From: Ancylostoma caninum
Taxonomy: Eukaryota; Nematoda; Chromadorea; Rhabditida; Ancylostomatidae
Length of the DNA stretch: 64,000 nt
Assembly: GCA_037903475.1 (NCBI GenBank)
Contig: JBAJFG010000019.1
Coordinates: 1,426,001 to 1,490,000 of the forward strand
Reading direction: 5' to 3'
Shown here: positions 24,602 to 35,758 of the stretch, one piece after another
Layout: every line of letters starts with the position of its first letter
How positions within the stretch are numbered: position 1 is the first letter of the stretch
Program-made: the position numbers and the translations under genes
Notes under the pieces: generated by a model
Seen by the model: the letters and a program-made list of their open reading frames with translations, nothing else
What the model was told of the DNA's origin: nothing
Database searches by the model: none

Positions 24602-25965
24602 ACGGTACGTTTTGTTGAAAGCACCTCTACGCTGAGAGCTCTCATTATCGTCTTTGAAATAAAATTTGTTTTGTTCAAAAACGCGCATTGGAGTGCATCT
24701 AAATAAATTCATTCCGCGAAGTAAGGGTCAAAACTATTTTTTCTCAGATTACAATTGCAGAATTCCGCTTCTATTCAATGAGAGACACGCACACATTCGT
24801 TCTAGCCAAGCTTCATATAAAATCATGATAACAATTTCGCTGAGCTTGTGTCAGTACTAAAAATTCGCTTGTACGTCTCAGACAAATAGTTTAGTAAAAA
24901 TAGGAAATTTTGCATCAACTTTCCTTCCAGAAGATTCGGTACTCAATGCGCTCCAATGCGTCGATTTAGCATTGCATAACTCCCTGAAAATGTCCCTATT
25001 GAAAATTCGCGAAAGAAATGGAGCAGTAAATGTAGGAAGGAGTGCATAAATTATTTCTGCTAGAACATGCCTACGAACTAGCAACTCTTAACATTCCTTT
25101 TGTGTTGGCCGAGTTATTGCAAACTGTTTGTGGAAATGGATACCCTTTCACTAAAATCGTCCTTTTATCCATAAGCACTGCTTCATGATTCGTTAGTAAC
25201 ATTTGAAACAATGTATAACAGTTGACATGACAGCTACATATTATATTAGGATTTATACTAGGATAACTATACACATATTATATTGGACATATATTTATAT
25301 TAGGATAATTACGCTTTGTCAAGTAGTGAAAGATCTGTAGATCTCAAGCAAGACAGTTTTTGCATCTTAGATTGCTCTTTCAAGAGCTCAAATGTCGAGG
25401 TCTTGATGCACACTACCAAGGTTTTCTCTGAAAATAGATCGCGGAATTTTTGTAGACCTCCCGGCTAATAGAGCAGAAGAAAGCGAACATTTGGCTCCGC
25501 TTGCATAAATAAACAGAATGGTTTCAAATACAAAGTCTGCTATGTGCAGTCCCACTTTTATCTGTGAATGAGAACTCCTTGTGCACTGTAATCAGATTAT
25601 GCCTCAGCAAACAAGCAACCGGATATGTCTTTGTTATCTCTGCTGTCTTCACTATTCAGGCTTTGACGTGCAGTGATCTTTGGTAGCTAAACTAGATATA
25701 ACGGTTTCAAGCTTTCAGACTAACATTCAGACATCCTCCCACCTTCCAACTATCGGACTGCAAACAAATACAGCCGATGTTGAAACCAAACAGAAGTAGA
25801 GATGTCTTCTAAACAAATTCTATGGTTGCAATATACGCTCAGCCTGAACCCAAAACTGTGTTTCTCTTTTTCTTCCAAAGAATACATAAAAAAACAAGGA
25901 AAATTGCTCTACATTCGAAAAAATTACAACGTAAAAAGCATCTCCTGTGGCTGAAAATTGCCCAA

Positions 25966-28900
25966 TTAGACGTTTTCCGTGATAGAAGATATCCTCTTCG
26001 GGTTGCGCACCACCATCTCTTTCAGTGAGCCCTGAAAACAATGAATTTATATACAAGCACTCACAGATCAGTGAAATATTCTTTTGGGAACAAGGCTTGA
26101 AAATCGCACAAATTTGTTCCCTAACCCAATATTTCCGTGTCGATTTTGACTTTTCTGTGGTGAACAGGTAGAGGCTGTTACCTACTGAAGTTAGAGAAAC
26201 ACGTTTTTTTAAAGGAAACTCACGCTGTAAACTTGAATAGGATTATGTGGGAAGACGGTCTCGATTGCATAGGCAAGCATCGACGCTTGAACTCCTAGAT
26301 TGCACAGAATCACAGTCGGTCTGTCTGGCTTGAAGCCGTGCAGTGTTAGCCCTGCAATGCTAACGTTACGGCAGCTAGAGTCAATGGACGGATGGTTGAG
26401 GGCTCATGTAGAATGATCCTTATCGTTCTATTGTGTTGATCGAAAATTAACGTCGTTTTTTCCACATTCTTTAAAGCAAATTTATCAGGTTGTTGCGAAA
26501 CTAATTGCCGAAATAGACAGCCCAGTTCAAAATGCTGTAACTCTGTTCAAACTCAATTTTATTCATCAAAACAAAATATTTCAGATTCTGCACATCTTTG
26601 CCAACGATCCGGTAATTCATCTATACCTTTACAATAGAAACTGAGATCACAAGATTTTAAGAACTCTTGGAAGGCAATTTCAACATGCTCCAAATCAGGA
26701 AACTGCTGATGACGCAGATTTGCTTCGAGAGCCCGGAAAAAGTGATAGTCGGTAGGGGAGAGATCTGGAGAGTAAGGTGGGTGAGGGAGAACCTCGATGC
26801 CTAACTGCGCCAGTTTTTGCCGGGTGAGTTTTAAAGTGTGAGGCCTAGCGTTATCCTGGAGCAGGAGAGGCCCACCTCTGTTTATCACTGCCGGCCACAT
26901 TTTTCGCAACTTTTCATACATCAGGTCTAAGTCACAACAGTAAGACTTTGGTGTAACAGCCTGACCAGGTTGCAGAAGGTTATAATGAATAACACCCTTA
27001 CAACACCACCAAACTGTCAACATAACCATTCTAGGGTGAACATCTGGTTTAGGGAAGCTTGAAGGGGTAGAGAACTTGTCTACCCATACATAAACACGTT
27101 TCTTATCATCAAATACATAGGAGCCATTTTTCATCTACACTTATTAAACGATCAAGAAATGGCTCGTTTTTCTGGCGAACGAGGAGGTTAGAACAGATCT
27201 CGAAAGCGGGTGGATTGCTGGTCATCGGTCAGATCATGGGGTGTCCACTTTTGCATTTTTCTCACCATGCCAATGGAGGATAAATGTTTTGAAACTGTAG
27301 CATAGTGAACCCCCAGGCCTGCCGCCAACATACGAGTAGTAGTATCGGGTTTCGTTTCCACCGCTGCTCTCAGTGCTTCATCGTCCAACAACATCCTTCA
27401 ACCACGACCGAGTTTATCTTCGAGATCAAAATCGCCGGAAGAGAATTTTGCGAACCAGCATCTCAGTGTCCTTTCCGAAAGGAGAGCCCGTGCCAAAAGC
27501 AAGCGCTATATTACCGACTGCTTCCGCTGCAGAATGGCTGAGTTTGAACTCGTACAACATGATCACTCGAAAATCGCGTCGGCTCATCATTTTTCGCGAC
27601 TCTATAAAAAAAGTCCAGGGAAGAGCTAGCCAGATTATTGAAGAAGCACCTGAAAGAACAGAACAAACCCTACCAGGAGCTAGCACAGGTTGGCTTGAAG
27701 TTGTTGAATTGGGCGAGAAAAAAGTTTTTTCAAGCATACCGTGAAACGGCAATTATTTTTGCAACAACCTAATATTTACATTAACAGCAAACATTAATGA
27801 TACATATACTGGCCATTTTGTTGGATAACCTTTGCCATCTTTCGTTAAGTTGAAAAATTCACGTTTGGAGGATCCTTGATTTTTAGAAGCGAAGTCCTGC
27901 TCATTTTTAACAGCTTGATAGGAATCGAAAATTTTATCATGGAAATGGCTTTGAAGGAAGCGAAAGAAATGGTAATCTGGGCCCGTAGTGAAGTGTCTAG
28001 TGCGATCATCGCACATCACCTTCAGGGCGATGATTGCACTTCGCGTTGGAGAGGAGCATGGTAATCATCGCCACGGTGAATCGGACGAGCCATACATGAA
28101 AAGTGATCAAATGTGCGTGTTTCACGTATTCCCACATCGCTTCTGGGCCTGTTTTAGCGTGTGAGACTATTATGAACCTTTGCGCCTAACAAACTGGAAC
28201 GAGTACGACTTGTCAGAAGCACCAGAAGCACCTCCGTGCTTCTGACAAGTCGTGCACGTTCGAGCTTGTTCTGTGCTGTGGAGCGAAATTCAACATGCCT
28301 GAGTCCGTGGGCTCAGATGCATTCTGTGCAATTCGCGCACCTGATCATACGTACCTTCACACCATCATCACACTCCGAGTGAGATGCTCCGAGTACTTCA
28401 CTCGGCGTCCCTTCACCCCGCACACTTTCTGGTCGCCAAACGATGGCGATCATCGCCCTCTAGGGCGATGAGATCAGTGCCCCGCACATACGTGCTCGCA
28501 GCACCGCCACGGATGGTGATGATCTTCCATTCCTCGGTGTTGGAATGGTCGTTGCTCGTGCGTTCATCGCCCCAAATGTGGCGACGGGTTGTGCAGGCAG
28601 CTGATCTCACTGCCATGACACTTTACTACGGTCCCTGATGTTGCTAAGTCAGAGCTATGGGGTGGATGTGGCATCAGTTCCCAATTGAGCTCTGATGATT
28701 TTTGACGGGTCATTAAAGAGGTGTGGGTCTGGCGTTATCGTGATGGAATAGCATGCTTTTGCGATTGACCAATTCAGGGCGTTTTTTTTTTCTTGATTTC
28801 TTCGTTCAATTTCGATAGTTGGCGACACTGGACATTCGAATCAATAGTTCCCTTGCAATCCCACCACACAAAAAGCATAATCTTCTTTTAATGAATATTA

Positions 28901-31900
28901 GCTTTGGATGTCGATTGTGGAGGCTCATTTTGCTTGGTTCATGATCGTTTTCGCACTGCGTTATCACAATCAATCCATTTTTCATCACCCGTTATGACTC
29001 ATCTCACAAGTGGGTCGTTTTGTTCACGATTCAGCAAAGAGTTGCATACGTTAATGCGTTCGGTGAGGTGGATTTCCTTTAAATCGTGAGGAACCCAAAC
29101 ATCCTGTTTGTTTACGTAACCAAGCTGTTGAAAGTGCACGTAATCGGTTGAATTCGATATGTCAAGCTTCTCTGCTATCTCTCGAGTTGTTATACGCCAG
29201 TTAGTTCCCATTAACACCTTTATTTTGTCGTCATCAGTAGTGGTGGGACGACCAGTATGTGTGGTGCATTTTGCACATTAACATTTCCAGAACGAAAGCG
29301 AGCAAACCAACGTTGACACCGGCGTTCAATAAGGTAGTCTTCACCATAAACTTCACATAATTTCTTTCGAGCTTTTTCGAGCTTGCACCAGATTTTTGCT
29401 CTTTTCGGAATGAAACAATAAAATATAATGTTTTCTTTGATTGTCCATTTTCAGCTTGATTCCTAACCGACTTGTTTTTGATTGAAGAGAGTCTAAGGTC
29501 TAATCTTTAAAATAGTGTATAATAATTTAAGCCATGCAATCACTACTACATGAAATATGCAGTTCACGTCACCTGTAAAGAAAAAACGACATCAATTATC
29601 GAACAACCCAATACATATAGGAGCCTGCAGTGGTTTGAAACCGCTGGCAACCGCGGACATCGGACACTTATCACCCGCGCGCGTCAGGCCCCGTTAAGGC
29701 AGTGTATAGAAAATCACTCCTCCTGGTCTTTTCCCAGGAAAGATAGTTCATCTTTGAAGTCAGGATGACGTGTAAGGTACTTAAGCGAGTTAAAACACCT
29801 CTTGAAACATTTCTGATGCTTTCTTCCCGAGTCCGAAAAGGCAAGACGCGCTGCGCGTGCAAGTGGTAAGTGTTCGTAGATTCGCACTATCCGCGTGTTC
29901 GCACATTAATTCTCTGCGCATCCGCGCATTTCATTGATTTCGCCGATCTTGTAGAAGATCGGTACTCTGTTGTGGAGTGTAGACCTCAGCTAGAGGAGTC
30001 TCTTGAAGGCAGCCAACTCGCACTTACAGTCTCGAATTTCTTCCGGACTCCTCATCACACCCTCCTCCACCAGCTCCGCAGCAGGCATGTTCTTGAAGCC
30101 AGGAATATGCGTGCCCTTCACAGCTGAAATAAATACAAACAATGGTTGATAATATACCGATGCCTGTGCCATGCAAATTGTTTTCCACTAGCTTATTTAT
30201 AGTTCCTTGCTCTCATCATTACTTTTCAAACACGTGTTTTTAATTATTTGATCATCCTCCACCGACCGACAATGGTATATATGTATATACATACATATAA
30301 ATATAATAACACCTTACTCGATGGAAAACCCGTATCGACAGTTCCTTCAAATTGACCTCGCACACGTGCGTCTAGCAGGTTGAGCTGAAATATCATTGAA
30401 GGTCACGGTGCCTGTTATTTATCGCGGCTTGCCACCTCACATCATCAGTCCACTCGATGTACCTCCTGTCTCCGTGCTGCTCTTCAAGTTGTTCGAATTT
30501 GATGAAGTACTTGTTGAAACTGTCGCCTTTAGGCGTCCAGGACCCTGGCTAGAAAATGCTGGTAACAATTTATGCGGAATTGCCCTTTAACTGGCGTTTT
30601 GACGGGTCTTAACTTCTTTCCAGATAACCAGGCAACAGAAAACATTAGGAGTGGCATTCATCATTACATTCACCCCGTGGTAATCGTGATTACCTCTAAA
30701 GTTCATTTTTTTGTACTCATAAAACGTTTATCGCAGCGTATGGGGTAAACTACTCTATATGTACAGAAAACTCCAAACGGACGCAGACAAGAGCCGGGAC
30801 CGTGGCGCGGCCCTCTAGGGCAGAGACGCAGGCGGTCTGCATGTTGAGCGCCCATGTCTCTGCCCAAGAAAGCCGCGCCGCGGTCCCGACCCTTGTCTAC
30901 GTTTGGAGTTCCCTGTACTTGTCCGCAACACGTCTCTATATAATCCTTGCGTGATCTAACAGATCACTGCCACTCACCTTCAACTTCACGTCGTCTTTGC
31001 TGATCTCATGACCTTTTTTCTTCCACTCATCAAAACCTCCGTCTATAAGCGACAGCTTATCGTGTCCATAAGCCTCAAAATACAAACTAAAATTCTAGAT
31101 TCCCAGTGCTTCAGGAATAGAATATTGTATACCTTGAGAAGCCAAGCCATCTTTGAACAGTGCTTCATTCCTCCAAACCTGCCTCTTGAGTAAAGTATTA
31201 GATGCTCGTCAGGATCGACACCGATTAGCTGTAACGAACTATGCTGTTGCAGTTCAGAGAACGCGCTAAACAGCGCTACGAAGACATGCTCGCTATGGGA
31301 TCCCCTAGCTTCTGCAGAACAAACCTCAGAACAGCATTCAACACTTCAAAACTCACTCCAACCCCTTTTTTTCCTTCTTATCACTACTTCTTTTTCTGCT
31401 ATACATAGTCCCTGCAAAGTTCAACTCAAGGCAAGCACCGCGAGAAAAAAAGGCTGAGCTATAACACCTTAGGATTTTTTTACTATGATTAACACAATGC
31501 CGACAATCCACGTCTTTGCCTGTTGTGCCACGTGGGACCAGAGCGAAATTCTCGTTCATTTTCTCCACTGCAGCAGCAACGGATTTTACATTAATAGACA
31601 AATAATATAAACGCTACTGATGATATTATTAGGTATACTAATGAATTATTATCATCCTTCAATATTCTTATCCTTATTGTCGACAACTAATCAATAAAAG
31701 GCAATAACTACAATCAATCAATAAGTAAAAAAACAGTACTATCGATAATTCTTTAATGAATTTCATTGGGTGTGACGTTCATTAGAGGTATGGATATATA
31801 ATATACTTTGACATGAATTATTTTGCAACATGCACAAAATTAACTTATTATCAGCATTTTTGATGCATTTTTTTGTTGACTTTCTCACTATGGATGGTAT

Positions 31901-32887
31901 AGTATGCCCATCGTAACTCGCGAATTTCCTCATACGGTACAAAATGGTGGTCAAATTCAAACTCGGCGTTTGAACCCCCCCCCCATGCAAAGTTTCAGGA
32001 AATTCTGCTCTTGGGATCCCCATTTTTGACATGGGACTCACCGGTGGATCCCTCGGCCCCTGGTGGCCGCCAATGTGGGACCCATGGGTCCTATAGTCGT
32101 CAGCGTGTTAATGGTGGCATGCATGAGCATGGTGAAATATATGAATATAGAATGTAGCGTAAGTCTTTAAAAAACATCTTCGTGACATACCCGCATGTAT
32201 TCCTGAAACACATCGCCAGGGTATGGCGCGTAGCGCTCGTACTGAGATGGATATGTTGCGATATCCATGCATACATGAGGGGCCTGTGGTATGTGGCCGG
32301 AAAGATAGAGCTTCTTTGACCTACAAAATAAAGTATTTTGATAAAGTTCTCCATGAGGAGAATGGAAATGGTTGACATGAAAATTTTAGGAGTCAACACA
32401 GCTGATGATGACAATTAATAGCATTTCCAATCTTTCGGGAGATCAGTAGTGTGAACTTGGAATTTGTTCTCAATTAGCACTCTCCACCTGCTGAAGATTG
32501 AAAGTAATCAAGTGTAGTTCTTATTTTACCACTGGGACGCCTAATGAAATTGGAACTTTATTACTTTGGAAGCACACTAAAAATCCTATCTTTCTGGAGA
32601 GTGCGCAGAAAAACCATATAGCACGTTTAAATTTGCATGATTCTCTGTTGATCGTACCAATACAGCCAACTCTTAGTACTTGATGTGAAAACTCACGGAC
32701 ATGGCTGAGCGAGTAATCTCTCGAATTTTCCATAAAGCTCCTTCTCGAATTGCTTGTAGTCTGGCTTCTTTCCATATTGTGACTCATCATAGCTGCAGTC
32801 GAGAATTCGAACACCTTCCTTATTGATGATGTTCTTTTTCAGCAACTGAGATACTGTACCCACGTCTATCAGTCGTTTCAACGACAT
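25966..32887 (-). CDS. Two-domain rhodanese / 3-mercaptopyruvate sulfurtransferase-like, copy A
   Basis: Sulfurtransferase family enzyme: a catalytic Cys accepts sulfane sulfur from a thiol donor such as 3-mercaptopyruvate. Exons in order: 32887-32697, 32320-32191, 31228-31133, 31073-30978, 30548-30441, 30384-30318, 30123-30028, 26351-26224, 26031-25966; all phases agree and total 978 nt (325 residues), a normal family length. N domain: LDCSYD, LSGHIPQA, HLILYSRG, LSLIDGGFDEW. C domain: LLDARVRGQFEG, HIPGFKNMP, then the active-site loop CNLGVQAS with Cys278. The loop differs from the usual CG(S/K)GVTAC-like form, so substrate preference may differ. The ATG is one base after a TTTTTTTTTTAG acceptor. 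The 3.7-kb intron 26352-30027 is packed with two mariners and a foldback. Confidence 0.88.
26485..27772 (-). pseudogene. Mariner transposon 1 (inactive)
   Basis: 1288 bp bounded by TCAGGTTGTTGCGAAACTAA and its imperfect complement ending TTGCAACAACCTAA, with TA on both sides (26483-84 and 27773-74). The transposase is in pieces: N-terminal HTH part (RDFRVIMLYEFKLSHSAAEA), second HTH (TTRMLAAGLGVHYATVSKHL), SVDEKW with the first Asp, QDNARPH with the second, SPTDYHFF with the third. A one-base frameshift follows DEKW and a TGA breaks the linker near 27396, so the DD34D enzyme is inactive although its catalytic residues survive. Confidence 0.9.
27776..29490 (-). pseudogene. Mariner transposon 2 (decayed, split by a foldback)
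   Basis: The C-terminal part, DYHFFRFLQSHFHDKIF..., lies at 27790-27977. The rest continues past the foldback at 28640-29490: a relic of the second-Asp stretch near 28720, a DEKW relic, WVPHDLKE, and the HTH pieces ITTREIAEKLDIS and QRWFARFRSG. It sits immediately beside mariner 1 but belongs to a different, older lineage. No intact termini were found. Confidence 0.8.
27978..28636. mobile_element. Foldback element, GGCCCGTA family, copy 2
   Basis: Ends GGGCCCGTAGTGAAGTGTC and its complement-like GACACTTTACTACGGTCCC match the element at 21273-21746. It interrupts mariner 2 just before the DYHFF segment. About 659 bp, with internal GGGCGATGAT repeats and a shorter inner palindrome (TGACAAGTCGTGC). 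Confidence 0.8.
30764..30915. mobile_element. TA-target MITE, CAGRRAACTCC family
   Basis: 152 bp, nearly all inverted arms: CAGAAAACTCCAAACGGACG at the left is mirrored by GTTTGGAGTTCCCTG at the right. TA flanks on both sides. It lies in intron 4 of rhodanese A. A half copy lies at 56160-56230. Confidence 0.85.
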
Positions 32888-32888
32888 T

Positions 32889-32890
32889 CT
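32889..32890 (-). promoter_or_regulatory. Putative spliced-leader acceptor of rhodanese A
   Basis: A run of T followed by AG ends one base before the start codon on the minus strand. No upstream exon was found, so trans-splicing is the likely use. Confidence 0.55.
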
Positions 32891-33292
32891 AAAAAAAAAA
32901 GAAAATTTTCCATCACGTGCCAACCAGTCAGAAAACAGGAAGCGAGTCCATTGTCACAGCCATGGAACGAAAATGTCAAGACTATCATTAGGGCACAAGT
33001 TGTTTTCACCAAATGCTGGGAGCAAAGACTTCTTCAGCATTTCTTCAATTTCAATCTCACGAAAGTGATGTAGAAAAGCGTTCAATCAATAATTTTTCAT
33101 ACAAAAAATTCTCACTTTCCAAAAACTAGAGAAGCTGGTGCCTCAATCAAGTATACGAGGAACGGCAAATCACACTAAATTTATTTTCGGACATATACAA
33201 GTAGATGTAATAGCCAGTTACAAACAGGCAAAGTACAAGTAATAGGTGTGCTTCAGAAGATATGATAATAAATGCGCCAGAAGTATAGTCTG

Positions 33293-33500
33293 TTAGCTCA
33301 GAGATGGGTCGACTTTGTCTGCAGTTAGGACGTCATCCCGAAATAAGTCCAGCAGTTCAATTTTTGCACTTTTTTGACATCTATGTGGTGCTTCCCTACT
33401 GCCATTTAGTAAAATCCCTTTCCAGACGCATCCTGTACCCTCCTCCATATCATCACCTTTCTCAAACAGATCGTTGATTGATACCTCTAGATAACTATGT
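33293..33500 (-). other. Possible C-terminal coding exon, unknown
   Basis: A minus-strand open stretch read as YLEVSINDLFEKGDDMEEG ... IELLDLFRDDVLTADKVD with a stop at its end. Its composition is protein-like. It is cut at the upstream side by the hAT MITE at 33503-33780, and no partner exon was found beyond it. It could be an old transposon gene or chance. Confidence 0.25.
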
Positions 33501-33502
33501 AG

Positions 33503-33780
33503 CAGTGGCGGACGCAGATGGAGGGGGGAAGGGGGATGCACCCCCACCGAGGATGGGTTGCCAAATTCGTTAAATTACTATACAATACAAAAAAATCTTG
33601 TATTAGTTTGTTTTTGTTCATTTTTATCATTATTTTTAGAATAATTTTTATTAACTATTTATTATTATAAAGAAATTTTTATTGATTTCATTTTCCATCT
33701 GGCTCCTCGAAGCGGCGGAGAAACCACTTTTTTTCCCACACACCCCTCCCCCTCCCGCCCGCTTTCTGCATTTGGCACTG
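33503..33780. mobile_element. hAT-type MITE, copy 2
   Basis: 278 bp, start CAGTGGCGGACGCAG, degenerate end TTTGGCACTG, exact 8-bp duplication CTATGTAG at 33495-33502 and 33781-33788. Same family as 9469-9745; the AT-rich cores align through. Confidence 0.9.
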
Positions 33781-34034
33781 CTATGTAGAGATAACAGTGG
33801 ACCATGACATGCATGCTAGAGATAATGATATGGAGTGATGCTAAGCGTTGCGGGAATAAGCATGGCTTTTCTCACAGGACCATACAGCATGAATGGAAAC
33901 CGCTCATGATATCCGAGCGACACCATGAACACAAGCGTCTCATTTCCGTCAGATCTGGGGTTCGCCTTGACCTTTTCAGTGGATTTCAGAGTTGCGCCGC
34001 GCCGCGCCATATGATGAAGTATACAGCGCGGCAA

Positions 34035-34139
34035 CGCAGAGCGAGCTCGCGCAGCAAGTGCCACGAGCAGGGGGGTGGGGGCTCACAGAGATTTTGCCAC
34101 GCGCGTGCCTTCCGCGGCATTTTGCGAGCTCGCTCTGCG
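34035..34139. repeat. GC-rich inverted repeat
   Basis: CGCAGAGCGAGCTCGC at 34035 and its reverse complement at 34124-34139, within a GC-rich island (about 33990-34260). It gives long open frames in several frames, as GC-rich DNA often does; none looks like a protein family. Confidence 0.55.
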
Positions 34140-34799
34140 AGTCGCGGAGTCGAATGGTCTGAGGTGTTCGTTGCCGCGCAGCAAACGCACCGCAACTTCC
34201 AGAGCGAGACGTTTGACACGCGCGGCTCACTTCTTGCGCCACGCCGCGAATCGGAAAATGTCTGAAATCCGCTTTCGTCGTCATACAGTCACACGTGTGA
34301 CACAAGTACGCATTTGTATTAATTGCCCTTTTTATAAAGTCAGTCATTTTTATAAAGTCAGAGTCAATAGGTAACTCCAAAAAAAAAGTTGCATTGCAGC
34401 GATGTGGCTTGTTACCCTCGATTCACCGAGCGAGTATAGGCCAATTTATACTAAGTGCATGCGTTTGACGCGCGCGCGTCTGTGTGATGAATGATAGTGC
34501 CAGTCGCACCGCTGACGCCGCTCATACGCACGCGTGTTTTTTTTTATTGAGGACTAGACGGTGTACCCGGCTTCGCTCAGGCGTTCAATTCCTCCCGGTC
34601 TTTTGAAGCTGGTGCCAACAGTTGTTGAACCGAAGAATCTTTTCAAAATGCTCACCATTTGGTGATCAGCATAAGTGACCCTTCTTCATCCCGTCCCCTT
34701 CCCTCAAAAAATGAGGTGAAGTTGCTTGCCTGGTAAATAAATTCTTCTAAAATGCTTGCCTCATCCACGTTGAACGCTTCGGAAAACCTCAGAAGGCAC

Positions 34800-35345
34800 G
34801 TTTTCACCGACCCGTGTGCAAGAATGCCGAAAAATCAATAAAACAGATAAATCGATTTTTCGGTCAAAACGGTTGTCATATTCGTGTTCAGCGCACTGAA
34901 ATACCCCAGTAGACATGTTTTTACCATCCCGTGGGCAAGAATGGCAAAAAATCAATAAATCGATATTCCGCCCAAAATGGTTGCCATATCTGTATTGAGC
35001 GTACTGAGGTACCCCAGTGGAGATGTCTTCATCGCTTCCTGGGCAAGAATAGCGAAAAACCAATAAAATCGATAAATCTATAGTGTCATGCAAAATGGTT
35101 GCCGTACTCGTGTTCAGCGCATTGAGATACCCCAGTGGACGCGTCCTTACCATCTCATGGGCAAGAATAGCTCAAAATCAATAAAATCAATAAATCGATA
35201 ACTTGGTGCAAAACGGTTGTCATATTCGTGTTCAGCGTATTGAGGAACCCTAGTAGGCATGTTCTCGCCAGTCCCTGGGCAAAAATAGCGAAAAATCAAT
35301 AAAATCGATATAATCGATAAACCAATCGATAATCCCAGGTGCAAG
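34800..35345. repeat. ~118-bp tandem repeat, four units and a partial
   Basis: Units start at about 34800, 34917, 35024, 35143 and 35261 (partial). Each holds GGGCAAGAATAGCGAAAAAT, an AT-rich CAATAAAATCGATAAATCGA stretch and GTGTTCAGCGCATTGAGATA. Divergence between units is noticeable, so the array is not young. Confidence 0.85.
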
Positions 35346-35456
35346 CTAGCCTATAACCTCCGCCAGCTCCTGGAGAGTCTACCTGCAAAATTTGGTCCGA
35401 ATCGGTTGGTGCTGCGCGTTTTCTATTCGGAACATACAAACGTACAAACATACATA

Positions 35457-35758
35457 TAGTGGAGTCGTTTTGACAGTGCGTTGTCCGCGGTAGCGGCCCC
35501 GCTGGCATTGGAGCACGCAGTGTGGTTGGTCAGACAGCTGACCCACGTTGGATCGGGCTTCTTTGACGGGTTTTATCGTCTGTTCCCTTTTTCATTTGTT
35601 CTAAGAGCTGAGAAAGAACAATATAAGGAGAAACAAGCTACAAAACTCTTCAAAGATACTAGATGAATCATAGGTCAACTTTTTGACCGACCGCGCTGCG
35701 TGCTCCAATGCCAGGGAGCCGCTGTCGCGGAAAACGCACTGTCAAAACGACTCCACTA
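35457..35758. mobile_element. TA-target MITE with ~75-bp arms
   Basis: 302 bp from TAGTGGAGTCGTTTTGACAG to its complement CTGTCAAAACGACTCCACTA, TA on each side. Arms match over about 75 bp. It is nested in the interspersed repeat, splitting its ACAAACATACA tail. Confidence 0.88.

Noticed and set aside
33804..34380. Overlapping open frames up to 153 codons
   Set aside because: GC-rich island with an inverted repeat; open in several frames on both strands, no family resemblance.
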